This document shows positions 35,805 to 48,631 of a stretch of DNA of 64,000 bases, piece by piece. The stretch is from NCBI GenBank assembly GCA_025024175.1, contig QCXZ01000086.1, forward strand, positions 20,736,245 through 20,800,244. The letters are read 5' to 3'. This stretch comes from Rhyzopertha dominica. Lineage: Eukaryota; Arthropoda; Insecta; Coleoptera; Bostrichidae. The first letter of the stretch is position 1. Every line of letters begins with the position of its first letter. A program made the position numbers and the translations under genes. Below the pieces are notes generated by a model. It searched no databases. It was not told the DNA's origin and worked only from the letters and a program-made list of their open reading frames with translations.

Positions 35805-36235
35805 ACGTCACACATTCAAATGAACAAGCCTAACAAAAAGGTTGGCAAATCTACCATCCTAAATTAAATGTTCGAAATAATGGCGCAGTATGATTCCCCA
35901 TCTTTACTGGCGGTTTTCCATACTCATGGCGTGCTGGTTTTCATCGGCATAATAATGAAAGTTGTGGCGATTGACTACACTATTTTCTTGGAACGTAGAT
36001 TCATCTGACAATAACAAGCGCATAAATTCTCTTGGTTTACTTTGTTGCGGAAATTCTGCCTAATTTAAAAATCTTAAAATTGAACTCCTTTGTGCAGGTA
36101 AACCTTGAACGGATGAAACTTGTACTCCTGAAGAGTATGGTGCATAGAACGCGTTGAATATCAACTGCCTCGTTGCTCATTTAACACTCGTTGTACACTA
36201 GTGAAGTCAATAGATTTCTGCAATAATAATGTATG
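35805..36235 (-). pseudogene. Mariner-like transposase remnant
   Basis: Minus-strand reading gives EFMRLLLSDESTFQENSVVN followed by RHNFHYYADENQHAMSMENR. This is the first catalytic Asp block of insect mariner-like transposases, usually SDE.TF...G.vNrHN.HyW...NP. Upstream, KSIDFTSVQRVLNEQRG and HPFKVYLHKG match the region before it. At least four stops interrupt the frame. Confidence 0.75.
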
Positions 36236-36328
36236 TTTCGTGGATGTAACTGGTAATTTTTGAAGATAAATATCTTTACTCTCATAGCCTCGTATTTGTC
36301 TTCGGTTTCACCGTGGATTTCTGCCAGG

Positions 36329-36400
36329 GTCTCTAATGACGTAGCGGTTAGTGCGCCTGGGCGTTAATCACGAGATCCGGGTTCGAATCCCTGTGAGAGC
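36329..36400 (+). repeat. Degenerate tRNA-Asn(GTT)-like sequence, likely tRNA-derived SINE head
   Basis: The 72-base segment has a B box GGTTCGAATCC, an A-box-like GTAGCGGTTAGTGCGC, and GTT in the anticodon position of the loop GCGTTAA. My pairing by eye gives about 5 of 7 acceptor pairs (three of them wobble), 4 of 5 anticodon-stem pairs and 4 of 5 T-stem pairs. This is too weak for a working tRNA but typical of an old SINE or tRNA pseudogene. Confidence 0.6.
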
Positions 36401-39400
36401 AAAGATATTTTTCGTCAAAAAATTGTCAGTTGTACCCACCAAACACATATTCTTGTACCGACATGTTACATAATACTCTTCGGATACTTTCCGAATATGC
36501 CATAGAGTATATTGTTCCATAAAAAAACAGAAGTTTGATACGCCACTGGTGACGAGAAATATTTTAAGAACATGGCGACGGTAATTGTGCACAACTTAGC
36601 TCTTAAACTTTTTTCGATTTTTTCGAGGGGTATTGTGTGCTAGGCCCTGTAGTACGTAAGAACTCTTATAGTTGAAGCAGCGCCTAATATAGGTTACTCT
36701 CCTTCAATTTGTGGCATGATAGTTATGCGACCTTGCAAGTACATTCCTATCTCTACATGTCCACATGCTTGCAATTTCTACCGATCATACAGAATTGTAA
36801 AATTATGTATTACATCGCGACGCGCATAGTAAGGATTGCGCTTATCTGACTCTATCGCTATCTAGTTTTTTCCTTAAATGTGGATTTGAGCTCCCCATTC
36901 ATAAATTATTTGAATGAACCGTTATCTACTACCGCATTATGCAATAACGATAACAGATTTCTTCTGTTTGTTTTCAGGGACACTAGAAATAAAACCGTTC
37001 TTTTATTGGTTGGAATATGAAATGAGAAAGGGTGACTCGAAAAGGATGAAAATTCACTAAGGACATTTATTACTTTCTTGCAGACGCTGTTTACTACTAA
37101 AGTCACGTTTTTCACAATATACGTGGTCCGACTGTGTAGTAGCTTCAGGGGTTTAGTTCCTATCAATAGGAAACGAGAATAATACCCCCTTATACCAAGT
37201 TGCGGTATTTTATTCAGCGGTTTCTTGGGAGCGTATTTTAAAGAAAAGAACATGACACACAATAACAAGACGACTTGATGGTTCAAGCAGAATTGCCTTT
37301 GTGAATCGCTGCATAAAGAGCAAATTGTAGTAACGACGTGAAATCATACATTTCGTTTTGCTCAATACAATGTAGCGATGATGCGTTTTCATCGTATTCT
37401 GCGTATTTTAATCCCTTCATGTTGTTTGGACCAGTACCTTATCTAAACCGTTATTAGTATCCAAGTTTTTTATCAAGAGGACAAGTATGTGTTTGATTAT
37501 TTATCAATGTGAGACGATGGTGCGTATTTTAAAACTGTTGCTGAAAGTTTGCGTCAACGAGAACGACAAATTTATCCTTATAGTTTATACGCAGTGAGTT
37601 TACTGTTTACCCAGCGTTTAAATGCTCAAAGGCAATAAGCGTAATTACACTTACAAATTTTGTTTTTTAAACAACGATTTCATTGCTAATTACACTGTTG
37701 TACAGCATTTTTTGTGCTGTATGTGGTGTTTTAGCATTTCACTAGGCGTCTTAATTATTCGTATTGCACACAGAACTATTGTCGAGCGGACACATTTTTA
37801 AGACCATCCTTCATCTGTTTTGACCAATTCCTGTTGTTACTTCAAAGTAGGACTATCGGCAAAATCTAAAAATAAAACATCAAGAATTTCATTTATCGAT
37901 TAGTTATTATTACCTTAACAATAAATTAGAATTCATAATGTTAATTTATTAATTCGCTTCCTTAGATACCACCGTGCAGTCCAAATTTAACGAGCGCCAT
38001 TATACCCAGCCTAAAAAATCGCGTCCAACGACACTCGTGTAGCAATACACAAATTTTGTATGAAAAATAGACGCAATGACCCCAGGTGCATCACCCTAGT
38101 GACCACACCTCTAAAAAGTTGTTTAGGCACACACAAACCATATAGTAAGCTACTTTCAATCCGATGCCTAGGAACCGAGATCCACGTTTAAAAGCTAAAT
38201 TTTATGAAACTAGACCAAACAACATTGTCGAATTAATCCAACGAGCAATTAAAAATAAAACAAAATGACTGTGTTTTTGTCTAGAACAGAATGACGGCTT
38301 ATTTAACCATTTAGTGATTGCAGATTATTGTGATTATATGTATAATATAAAATTTATAGTTCTGCTGTTTACCATACTACCGTTTTGTTGAAAAATTCTA
38401 TGTAAGTAAAAAAATAGTTTTATATGGTTGTTATTTGTCACATGTTTACTAGCGTATTTGGTGGAAACCAGTTGTGTACTTTTTTTCAAATTAAATTTGT
38501 AACATTAATTTTTTCTTCAATAGGTACAACAATCCTTTGTTTAACTGTTTTTTTTGCTAATTTTAAATGTGGTTCATTAGTAAAATACTAAGTGTTACAT
38601 ATTATCGTTGAATGTTTAATGTTAAAAGTGAATTCAAGAAAAAAATAAATTTGATGGTTACAAGCTTCTGAAGTATCGTAGAAAACATGTATCTGAATTA
38701 AAAAGCTACTTCAAAAGCGCCCTAAGAATGTTTTTTTTTCTGGAATTCTAAAAAAAGTTCAAAGGAATTACAAGCGATTAAAAATAGTCGATATTTTTAT
38801 TTTTTCTATATATTCAAGAATTATTAACCGAACATAAATCTACTGAATTAAAAAATCTGCCATTTTGGTAATTTGTAATAGGGAACATTAATATTTATAA
38901 TATAATTTATTTCGTAGTTATTTTTGGTAGTCCATACCTTTTTGATATTAACGGATTTGTTTATCTTTAGTTTATATTTAAGGTGCTTATGTATTAAAAG
39001 ACTATCACTGTCCAACGTATCATTAATAACCTCATTAATTTTTTTAACGGGTTTCTACTTATATTTCATCGTATCGACGTGTTTTAACATAGTAATGCTC
39101 TTGAAATAATCAGTACTGAATTACCTTTATCGCCTTTTGCATAAAAAAACCATCTGAAATTTTCTTAAATATTTTTGCTCCGCTTTGTACACTATGTCGA
39201 AAGCGTGTTATTTTATAGAGATTTTTGTTGCCGATTTGTTTTCCGTTGAATTTTACAATTGCATTTTTATATTGTTTATTGCGAGGATTCTTTAGTAATA
39301 TTAAACATTTATCTCAGTTTCACACATTATTACTGGCACGTAGTGTAAAAAAAATCACTAAAACCCATATTATGTAGGTACATAGATGTTTCCGGGATGA

Positions 39401-42400
39401 CCAACCCGTAATGAATCAGAATTTAATTTCATAATGGTTACCATGGTACCACGTTCAACAACACTCTTGAAGCAAAATCGAATTTTTTTACCTTTAGATA
39501 TCATAATACATATCCGCCATAGCCCTAATCAAAATTTGACAGGCAAAAATCGCAATCAACGACACTAATGAAGCTATATATAAAGTTTTGAATGACATTT
39601 TGAGCACAAAAGCAGCGTTCTAGTGACCCTACTTGAAAAAAGTTGTTTGGCTACCATCTAGCGAAAGCCCGAGGTCCATCCAATGCGTAGGAGCCGAGAT
39701 CTTACTGGACATGTAAATGCCACCGCGTTTAGTGATTCAAAATAAGAGTCATTGCAAAAATTCTAAACAACGCTGAAACAGGTCATTTAAGATTTAGAAT
39801 TTTTCAGAATTTTTTTAAAAAATCACACAGAGGCGTAGCAAGCAAATGTTCAATGTATATGTGATGTTATAGATTCGAGTGAAACTGCAAGAATTTAGAA
39901 TCTACAGATAATAACTTTTTGTCTTTTTGTTTGTTGATATCGTTGATGTTCAGCAACTGCTTAATCAGTCTGAAGCAATGCTGACGTTAGCAACAGCTGA
40001 CATCGACATACGACATCGACAGTGACAATTCTCAAACAAGTAATTTAAATCTGCGATGTACATGTTTAATTAAAATGGCGCTTCGAATGAAGACCGGATT
40101 AATCCAAATTTTAATGATGGTAGATTATGGCAATAGAGTCATCAGGAAGTTGTCAGTTGTTTAACGTGGAACACCAAAACAGACCTATTACACAATCTAC
40201 TGTCAGTAGACTTGTTGAACGATTTTAGACGAGTATGGCAAGCATAAGTGTTAAAAATCCTTACCGGAAAAAAATTTATACGTCGAGCAGTTGCGTTATG
40301 TATAAGAACAACACAGTATAGATATTTGTAATTTTGTCCCCTTATCTGGGTGACTCGATCAGGGTGAACCTTTATTTACCTGCATTACGCAAATTCGACC
40401 TTCGAAGGCGAAGGATTCGCCATTTTATCAAATTATGTCATAAAATCGAATCGGGTAAATAAGATTAGCTGACAAAGTAGTAGTATCAACTCATGTAGTC
40501 CCATTTCTGCAATGGGTCTAGCTGTTGGACTCTAGCAGAAACTCGCGGCCTTAGGATGATTGACACGACTCTTCCGTGGAAAACATATGCGAAGAAGTAC
40601 ACGGTGATAAATAAATCGTGGCTTGTTTATTCACTGGCCGATTGGTTCAATTCTGTCACAATCTGTGGAATGAGATCGATGTCGTGCGGTAGTAGGCTGT
40701 TTATGAGAACCGATATTCTGCCGCCGGCGCCTTATCAGATTATTTTGTTTTGTATTTTGTTCATCTGATTCACACGACAATCTTTAGCGTCTGGCTTTCG
40801 AGAACTGGCACGCTGTATTGAAGTATGCGGATCGTCGCTGGCTGATCGAATTCAAACTGATAAAAATTTGGCCGTGATGTGCTAATAGATAAAATTAGAT
40901 ACTGTTAAATTGCACGGTAAGATTTTATTTGTAAACATCCTGGGCAAAGAATAGGCTCTTCGTCGTTCTTAATTGTAATAGAGCGCGAAAAGTAATTCTT
41001 ACGCCGCGTATCCCAAATATTTCCGATCTTGATTATGATTAAATGGAAAAACCTGTAGAGAATATTTATTCTTTGTCCTGTAGCTTCTCAACAAAGTTGA
41101 AATTAGTTTACAAAACATTATTAAAGCACTTTTTGACGTAGTATGCGTTGTTGTGTCAAGAAAAAAATCCATCGTCTTTATTTGTTTTCGAGTTATGCGC
41201 AGAAACCTGTANGCGCTATCTTGAGTTTTTGCATTTTCGCAATGCGCTTGAAAGGGGTTTTTCCAGCGGTGTATTATTCCAACATTACTAATTCAGTAAA
41301 TCAAACGAACTTACCTGAAGTGAAGTTCGATTTTAATTATTATAATCCGCCTAATAACTCCGCACCAGAAGCCACCACCAACTTGACGGAGACCAAAAAA
41401 GTCCGCTGATACGGATCCATTAAATAACCCACTGTTCCTATTCAGTTGTGGCGTTTTTTTTTCAAAACAAGGAAAAAAATCAAGAAAACAAACTAAGTGA
41501 CAATTAATGAAAAAAATATAACCCGAAAGATCAATTAATATGTGCGCTTAAGCGGGCTGCCAGCTTTAGTGGAGATGGGCGGGGTATTAACTGATAGTAA
41601 AAAAAACAAGGGCGCCACGTGATTGAACCGCTAAGCGAATATCCGCCAATCACGAACCGCGGGTGAAAGATGTCAAAAATTCTGTGATCTAACAGGAATA
41701 TCTCAACAAAAAAATCCAACGATTGTTCAACAAATTCTATTCAATAAAAATACAACCCAAGTACTTACATGCATCCAGCGGTGTCCTCGGTATACGTATA
41801 TCGAGGTATCCACTGAAATATCTGAAAATTAATTATAAAAAGGCTGTTTCGGGTATCGTGACCCGAAACGAATTGAATTTAAAAATTATAACACTATTGA
41901 ACAATCAAAGCATAACTCTACCGTTGTAATAGAAACAAAACTATAAAGGCAAATAATGCAAAATATTAACGAAACTAGTCAAAAGATTGAAGTTAATGTT
42001 AAATAATACTCGATTACTTAACAATTAGAAAGAGATTTGAAAGTACAATATAAAATGAATTGATTTATATACAATGAATGAACGTGAATCTCAACGAAAT
42101 ATTAAAATAACAAGTAATATACTTAGCTTAAGTTCGGGGCGATCTCTTCAGGTCACAAGGAACTGGTGAACATCAAAAGTAAATAGGTGCGATGACGATA
42201 GGCTCCCTTAGGCTAAGGCTAACGGCGAACGGCTGTATATGGAATCCCGTGCCCCGCGATATCACCAGAGATAACAGGCCCTTGAAGAAACTCCTCGACA
42301 AAGAACGACAGTACCTCAGCGTTGTAAATACTATTTGGCACTATTATAACCGACAATAAAACCCTAGAATATCAGGTTCTTTAGCTAGAGAGCATTTTAA

Positions 42401-43110
42401 ATGAAACTTACAAGTAACCTCAGCTGGTCGAGGGTCAAATCACAATGCCGAATCGGCGTAGAAAATGTGATTAAACTTCCACACAAACGATCGAGTAGGC
42501 TTCCGAATCCCCTAGCTCGGGCAACATTTGCTAACGCACAAAAACCAACCTAACGTGCGAAATTTCAGCAAATATACGTGTAACTAGTCCAAATAATCCC
42601 GAAAATCGGTGAGTACACTATAACCACTCAAAATGGAACCTAGCTACGAAGCTTTTACTCGATTGTGATTTATTTCCAAGTTAACACGAGAACGTATCGC
42701 CGTTTAATGATAGATTTTCCAGCTGAGAACGCGATTCTTATCAAGATACAAAAAAGAATGGAGCAAGAAACACTCGAGCAGGACCGGTCGAGGTAAACCA
42801 TGAAGTACGCGAAGCAACGACTTGTTCTATTAAACCAATACATATACCAATTAATGATTGAATAAATGTAAAAAAGGACTAAATATAACTTTTTCTAAAT
42901 TATAGCGTTACACAGTATCTTCAAAGTGACATGTTGCAGCTGACCTTTCAGTTTCAAAACACAGGTTGCATAATATATGCCGTCAAGTTAAGAAGCGTTT
43001 TAGCCCTAATTTGAATCTTCATAAAAATTGTTCGTAAAAATATTGAATCACGGGTTGCAGATTTACCGTCAAATACAGAAAATGTGATATGATCAGACTT
43101 GATTTTTATA
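36401..43110. other. Long stretch without a confident gene
   Basis: Two related segments occur in direct orientation at about 38028-38185 and 39555-39705. They share caacgacact, ctagtgacc, aaaaagttgtttgg-like and ggagccgagatc words and form a diverged repeat family. A + frame at 41143-41409 reads to AVYYSNITNSVNQTNLPEVK and has four N-glycosylation sequons and a weak hydrophobic N-terminus, but no homology was recognised. A 126-codon minus frame at 36906-37286 shows no domain. The rest is AT-rich. Confidence 0.4.
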
Positions 43111-43528
43111 CAGGGTTTCTATAAATGATTCATGCATCCAGGGCGCTTATGGTAATTGTCGGTTAAATCAGTTTGCCGCCTCTTAGGAAGGTGAACACAA
43201 CAATTGCTTAGATGTACCTTGTCATCTGTTTCATTTTAATATGAGAAAACGCGTGGGAGTTTGTATTTTCAACATATTCTACAGTGTTTTGTGCCATAAT
43301 CAACATTAAGGTTGCAGTAAGCTCACATTTCGAAGCTGTGGGGTGACACGGTTTCGTATAACTTTTAGGCTATGTATCGTATTTGTCAGGTTATGGCTAC
43401 AGTAAACTTGTTAAATAATTATACTATGATGGATTGAAATATGTTTTAGCCTGCCACAATGGTAAAGCTTCCAAAGTGCAAGGGTGTAGACTGTAGATGT
43501 TACCAAAAGTCTACAATACCAATAATTA

Positions 43529-44656
43529 TTGTTACAAAAATTATTGTACAAAAATCAGAAACGGTTATGGAAGAAGTTGGATGACTTGGATATCTATAAA
43601 AGGAAGTCACGTATACCCTTGCCAAGTGCTTTAAATGATCCTTCGGCAATAAATAATCACTTTTTGCAGATATTTTCTAATTTGCCACCTGATGATCAAA
43701 TGATAAGCTTTTATAGTTCTAACAGGAAACAAAATTTTGAGTCCCTGCTACAGTTCCATTTAGTTGATGAGTCTGAAGTATTCAGGTGCTTATCTGAAAT
43801 CAAATCGACTGCCTGCGGTCCTGACAACATAAATCCAGAGATGCTTCTTATGTGCTGTCCAACTATTTTACCAGTGCTGACACATTTAATAAACACTTGT
43901 TTATTGGAGAATATCGTTCCCAGCGCATGGAAAATTGCAAAAGTTTTGCCGTTACCAAAAAAACCGGTGGTGGCATCTTTTGATGAGCTGCGTCCAATTT
44001 CGCTTTTGCCGGTAATGTCGAAAATCTTGGAAAAGATTCTGGTGCAACAAATAAAAGGTCACCTAGATAAATACGATATCTTACCTCTCCGACAATCAGG
44101 ATTTCGACAAAGATATAGTTGTCTTACTGCACTTCTTGATTTGATTGATGATGTCATTCGTGAGGCTGATGTTGGAAATATTAGTGCACTTATTCTGTTG
44201 GACTTTTCCAAGGCTTTCGACAAAATTAATCATAAATTATTGTTTTCAATTCTGGAGTATGTAGGATTTTCGCAGAATTCAGTGAGTTTTATTGAATGTT
44301 ATTTTGCTAACCGTAAACAATATACTGTGACGGATTTCGGTGCATCTGAGGAGGGAGTTATTACATCTGGGGTGCCTCAGGGATCTGTGCTTGGACCTAT
44401 TTTATTCTGTATTTACACATGTAACTTATTGTCTTGTGTTCAGTACGGTACTTCGTATGTATATGCTGATGACACCCAGGTCCGTTTTTCGTTTCCCTTT
44501 AGTAATATACATTTCGCAAATAGAATGATTAATGAAGATTTAAAGCAATTGCAACAAACTTCTTTGCAACATCAACTTAGTTTGAACGATTTAAAGAGCT
44601 CTGTACTGGTATTCGGTAAAAACAAAGAACTAGCAGAAGTCGTATTAAAGATTTAA
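43529..44656 (+). pseudogene. Reverse transcriptase of a CR1/jockey-group LINE
   Basis: The 375-codon frame begins with a TTG codon and is open upstream-truncated. Blocks in order: LPLPKKPV...LRPISLLPVMSKILEK, LRQSGFRQRYSCLTALL, ISALILLDFSKAFDKINHKL (catalytic Asp), SGVPQGSVLGPILF and SYVYADDTQV (catalytic YADD). These are reverse-transcriptase motifs 1-5 of non-LTR elements. The frame stops at 44656, and the thumb and C-terminus continue in another frame from 44660, so one frameshift has killed the copy. Confidence 0.88.
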
Positions 44657-44659
44657 GTT

Positions 44660-45253
44660 GGTAATAGTATTTGGCAGTGCTCTAAAGTAGCGAAAAGTTT
44701 GGGTGTGGATCTAGACACGGAACTACGTTTTAGTAATTTCGTTACTAAAAAATTGAATGTTGCATACATTAGCTTGAAAAAGTTATATCCTTATCGCCAT
44801 ATCTTACCCATTAACTTAAANATAAAGCTAACGGATGCAACGGTCTTATGTCATATGAACTATTGCGATGTCTTGTATGGCCCATGCTTAACCAGGGTAG
44901 ATGTAAATCGCATTGAACGTTTGCAAAAGTCTTGTTTGAGATTTATTTACGGAATTCGAAAATTTTCTCGGATTTCACACAGGTTGATTTCTGCAGGATG
45001 GTTGAACATGGCCCATAGACGTGAGTTACACGCGGCGTGCCTATACTTTTCAATTATGTTTTTCAAATGTCCACCCTACCTATGCAACAAAATCACTTTT
45101 CGTACTGATGTGCACTCTTTGAACACTAGGTTTCGTGGACTCTTGTCACCCCCTAGACACTACACTGCTTTATTCACTCGGTCTTTTACCTACAACATCT
45201 ACAAAATATTTAATAGTATTCGAATTCAGATAAAAGAGTGCAAATTTTTTTAA
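44660..45253 (+). pseudogene. C-terminal part of the same LINE ORF2
   Basis: Reads LGVDLDTELRFSNFVTKKLN (thumb), then LCHMNYCDVLYGPCLTRV, IERLQKSCLRFIYGIRKFSR and LNMAHRRELHAACLYF. This is the usual C-terminal region of CR1/L2-group reverse transcriptases. One N near 44821. It is offset by a frameshift from the polymerase core. Confidence 0.82.
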
Positions 45254-45853
45254 TTTAGATCAGAGTATCGTCGTCTTTTGATGTCTCGCCAGTTCTCGTG
45301 AATCCAGCATCCTCTTATTTGTCAGCTTTGCATTGAACCCATTGCTTTCTTGCATTGCGTTTTCCCTGTAATTATGTCCCGTCTNTAAACTGTTTATTTC
45401 TTTTCTAATAGCGCGGTCGGAGAGACCAGCACTTTGAGTATTTTGTAATTAGATTGTTTTTTTTNTGGACTAAGATTAGAAATCAGGTTTCCTGCCTTCT
45501 TAGTCCTTTTTGTAGTAGCGCCAACTATTTGTCTTAATGTAATATATAATCCATCTGAATGTAAAGTATTATGTTGACCGCTACCACAAATAAATTTATA
45601 TTATTATTATTATTATTATTATTATTTCTTACCTTTGAAAGAAAAATAGAACCGTAAATTGTTGGAAAACCTTTATAAAGCCATCAATTTCGTGACTGTA
45701 ACTTATTGATCTGCAACCTTCAGTGCTATCGTGCTCATTGATGTTCAGTGATTGCCGTGCATATTGTAGCGTGGCAGCAGTTACAAAAAGGCGGCACAAA
45801 AAATTCAGAAATCAACGCCGCCCGCGTTGCATGAATCATTTATAGAAACCCTG

Positions 45854-46687
45854 TATATCTATTTAACAAATGCTTTCTTCTAGTGGTATGAGGACTTATT
45901 TAAGAGTTTGGCGGTAAAACAGCAAGTTTTCGTGGTCACTGTAACCAGTACTCTACCTAATAATGTCATAGATACACCCTTTCAACTTCAGAAGTAAACT
46001 TTGGTGAGGATTTGGAGATTGTAAAGAAGGTGCCTACTTAACTGTTGACATTCTGAACCTATTTAATCTCTTCTAATTCCTTCTTGTGCTGTGCTACAAT
46101 AGTAGGCTGTTGAATAACGTCCTCACCCCGATAAGTAATTTTAAATTAGTTGAGCTAATTAGAGAAATTTCATGCTGACCTGTTAGCTTTCAATGTATTT
46201 TATAATATTTGTTGATAATTATTAGCAAGTTTTAACGTGTTACTCATTGTGATTTATTGTAGCGTCCATGAAAGTTTATTGATATGAATGCATCCATATT
46301 CGGTTTTTGTCGTTTGAGGTCTTCAAAAAACATGTCTGTTTGTAGCATTATCACCGCTCAAGACGGTCCGTGTGGGACCGAAATGTATGTTCGGTGTTTA
46401 ATTAAATTAAATGTGAGGTATTGGTGTTCATTTGTGTAAAATATCACAGAAATTGAGTATAGTATAAAATAGCTTGTATTAAATAAAGCAAATACTCAAG
46501 CGCACACGTGAGTCTAATAAATAATAATTGTTAATTTCTGCGATACATCATTATTTTGATACTAAAGTTGAAGTCTGTAAAATACACCGCCAGATTTTTA
46601 ACACAACAAAAATTTTAATTCTAATATATCTTTCCGCATTTAACATGATAGTTTATTTTTATATTTCAAAATAAAAAGTAAAACAGC
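45854..46687. other. No gene recognised
   Basis: AT-rich sequence between two transposon clusters, without a readable gene or named repeat. Confidence 0.45.
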
Positions 46688-47324
46688 GTTCCATTATGAA
46701 ACGCCGTTTGGAACAAAAATGATCTTACATTAATGATACAATTTTTGTGCACTTATTGCTATTTATTAAAACTTTTCTCTAAAAAAGTTAAAAAATTCAC
46801 TTTTATAAACAAACTTTTATAAATAAATTATATATAAAATTTGTAGGTAGTGTTTTATTTATTACTGAATAAATTAGTTATATATGACAATTCAAGTAGT
46901 TATTTCCTGACAATTAGGGTAGGTTCATTGGAGATCTTGTATAATTTACTGATAGGTGCAGATTTTAGGGTTCCTAGTGCTAGCCGGATGCCTCGATTAT
47001 GTATTGGATTGAGCAATTTAAGGCTCGTTTTCTTAGCATTTGCATAAATAGTGGACGCATAATCTGTTTTGGATCTCATCACTGTTTTATAAAAACGGAG
47101 TAGTGTTTTCTGGTCGGCTCCCCATGAGTTGTTCGAGAGAGTCTTCATCATATTTAAGCGTTTTATACATTCTATTTTAAGGTTTTCAATATGATCCTTG
47201 AAGTTCATTTTTTGATCGAAGATGACACCTAGAAATTTAATGGTTTTAGTTCTGTTAAGTTTTTCCTTATTGAGTTATAATGTAATATCGGTTTTAAATT
47301 TCTTATGTTTGTAAAATTGCACTA

Positions 47325-48631
47325 AGGTAAGGTGGGGTAAGTGTGTCGCCGGGGTAAGTGCGTAACCACCAAATACTTTTCCCATAATGTAGATTTAGCA
47401 GTTGCCATCTATGAACTACTGGAGGAAACTCCCTAAGCTTCCAATGTAACTATATAGCAGCAAATAAATATCTGTAAATCAGGTTGCAGAATCGGATTAT
47501 TCCTCAGGTTGTTTTCTTCTGCTGCCACGGAGTTGTAACCGCGAGATATAATCAGCCGGCATCGATTCATTCAGTGCGATTTTAAATTGGATGTTTATGT
47601 GAATAAGGTAAGAGACAATTAAATTTTAACTTACTATAAGTATTTTTATGTTAAGTTGTTTTTTCGTAAAAATTATCGGGTAATACACAGTTGCCCCAAG
47701 AAAAGGAAAGTGTGTACTATTTTTTTGAGGCAAGTGTGTAAGTATATTACACACTTTCCCTGTGTAGCAGTTTCCATTGTTTTAGTAGTGATAATAAATA
47801 TCAGTTGCAGGAGACGCTCATTAAGCAAAATATGGGCAGAGTTTATGTGAAAAAAAGCGACAGGGCCAAGTCCTACACCAAACAGGACCTAGAACGAGCC
47901 ATGAATGAAGTACGAAGCGGTACAATAACCGCCTATAAGGCTAGTGAAAAATATAGAATTCCTAAGATGACTCTGAATTATCATCTAAGGGGTATACGAG
48001 GCAGAAAAAGTGCAAAGTATTATATTTTTTTTTATTTAAAATTTTCAGCAGTGATAATTACATAGGGTAAATTCAGGTTGTATACAAGCTGTCCACATAT
48101 CCTTGTCACATATAAGTGCGTAATATGAATACAAAAAAAATGCAAATAATTAATCTAATGCATAATCATTAAGAACTTTATTTTGTTTGAAGAAATTTGT
48201 TTTTCTGTAGGAAAAGTATTTTTTTTTGTTTTTATAGCTAAGAAGCGCTTTTATTTTCGATTTTGTAAAGTTTGTATCTTTTTAAGCTTAACACATAATA
48301 AAAAAATTCAAAAGGCTACTGAAACTAATTTTTTCGTAGATTTACACACTTTTACCTGTGATAACTACACAGACTAGTCTGGGAATTCCAGGCCATACAC
48401 ACACTTTCCCCGTGTGACGGGGTAAATGTGTAATACGGACACAAAAAAAATAAAATGGAAGTATATCAAAACGGGTGCATTAATAAAAAGGTTTAACACG
48501 CTTGAGATGTAGCTAATATAACCCATAATATTGGGTCAAAAAATAATTTAAACATCTCCAGTATTTTGATTGTAAACATGAGATATATCCGAACTTTCAG
48601 AATTTTGCTACACAGTTACCCCAACTTACCT
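47325..48631 (+). mobile_element. Pogo-like TIR element with TA flanks
   Basis: The left end AGGTAAGGTGGGGTAAGTGTG and an inverted right end, AGGTAAGTTGGGGTAACTGTG on the minus strand, are flanked by TA at 47323-47324 and 48632-48633. Internal sequence repeats the theme ggggtaa(g/a)tgtgta several times. It carries one HTH-coding frame at 47832-48065. At 1.3 kb and without a DDE domain it is non-autonomous. Confidence 0.72.
47832..48020 (+). pseudogene. Pipsqueak-type HTH domain of a pogo-like transposase
   Basis: Reads MGRVYVKKSDRAKSYTKQDL, then ERAMNEVRSGTITAYKASEK and YRIPKMTLNYHLRGIRGRKS. The pattern Y...dL..A...V..G..t...As..y.IP..TL..h..g is the psq/CENP-B-type HTH found at the N-terminus of pogo-family transposases. 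The frame runs into AT-rich sequence after GRKSAK, and no catalytic domain follows. Confidence 0.75.

Larger units (their letters stand above)
43500..45630 (+). mobile_element. CR1/jockey-group non-LTR retrotransposon, 5'-truncated, with (ATT)n tail
   Basis: Contains the 3' half of ORF2 (43529-45253), a short 3' region and a tail of TTA/ATT repeats at about 45596-45628. No endonuclease region precedes the reverse transcriptase, so the copy is 5'-truncated, as is usual after target-primed insertion. It sits inside a TIR element. Confidence 0.82.
43111..45853. mobile_element. TIR element of the CAGGGTTTC family, carrying a LINE insertion
   Basis: The left end CAGGGTTTCTATAAATGATT and its inverse at the right end (AATCATTTATAGAAACCCTG) are flanked by TA (43109-43110 and 45854-45855). 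A matching solo end is at 29704-29825. The interior between about 43400 and 45630 is occupied by a non-LTR retrotransposon. No transposase of its own is seen, so it is likely a non-autonomous mariner-type element. Confidence 0.75.

Noticed and set aside
36329..36400. Functional tRNA gene
   Set aside because: Acceptor and D stems are mismatched and the sequence lies beside repeat-like DNA.
36906..37286. 126-codon minus frame with a hydrophobic start
   Set aside because: No recognisable fold, no splice context and no supporting neighbour. A chance frame in AT-rich DNA is more likely.
41143..41409. Possible secreted protein with N-glycosylation sequons
   Set aside because: Contains an N, a weak signal peptide and no recognised homology. 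Kept only as a note, not as a gene.
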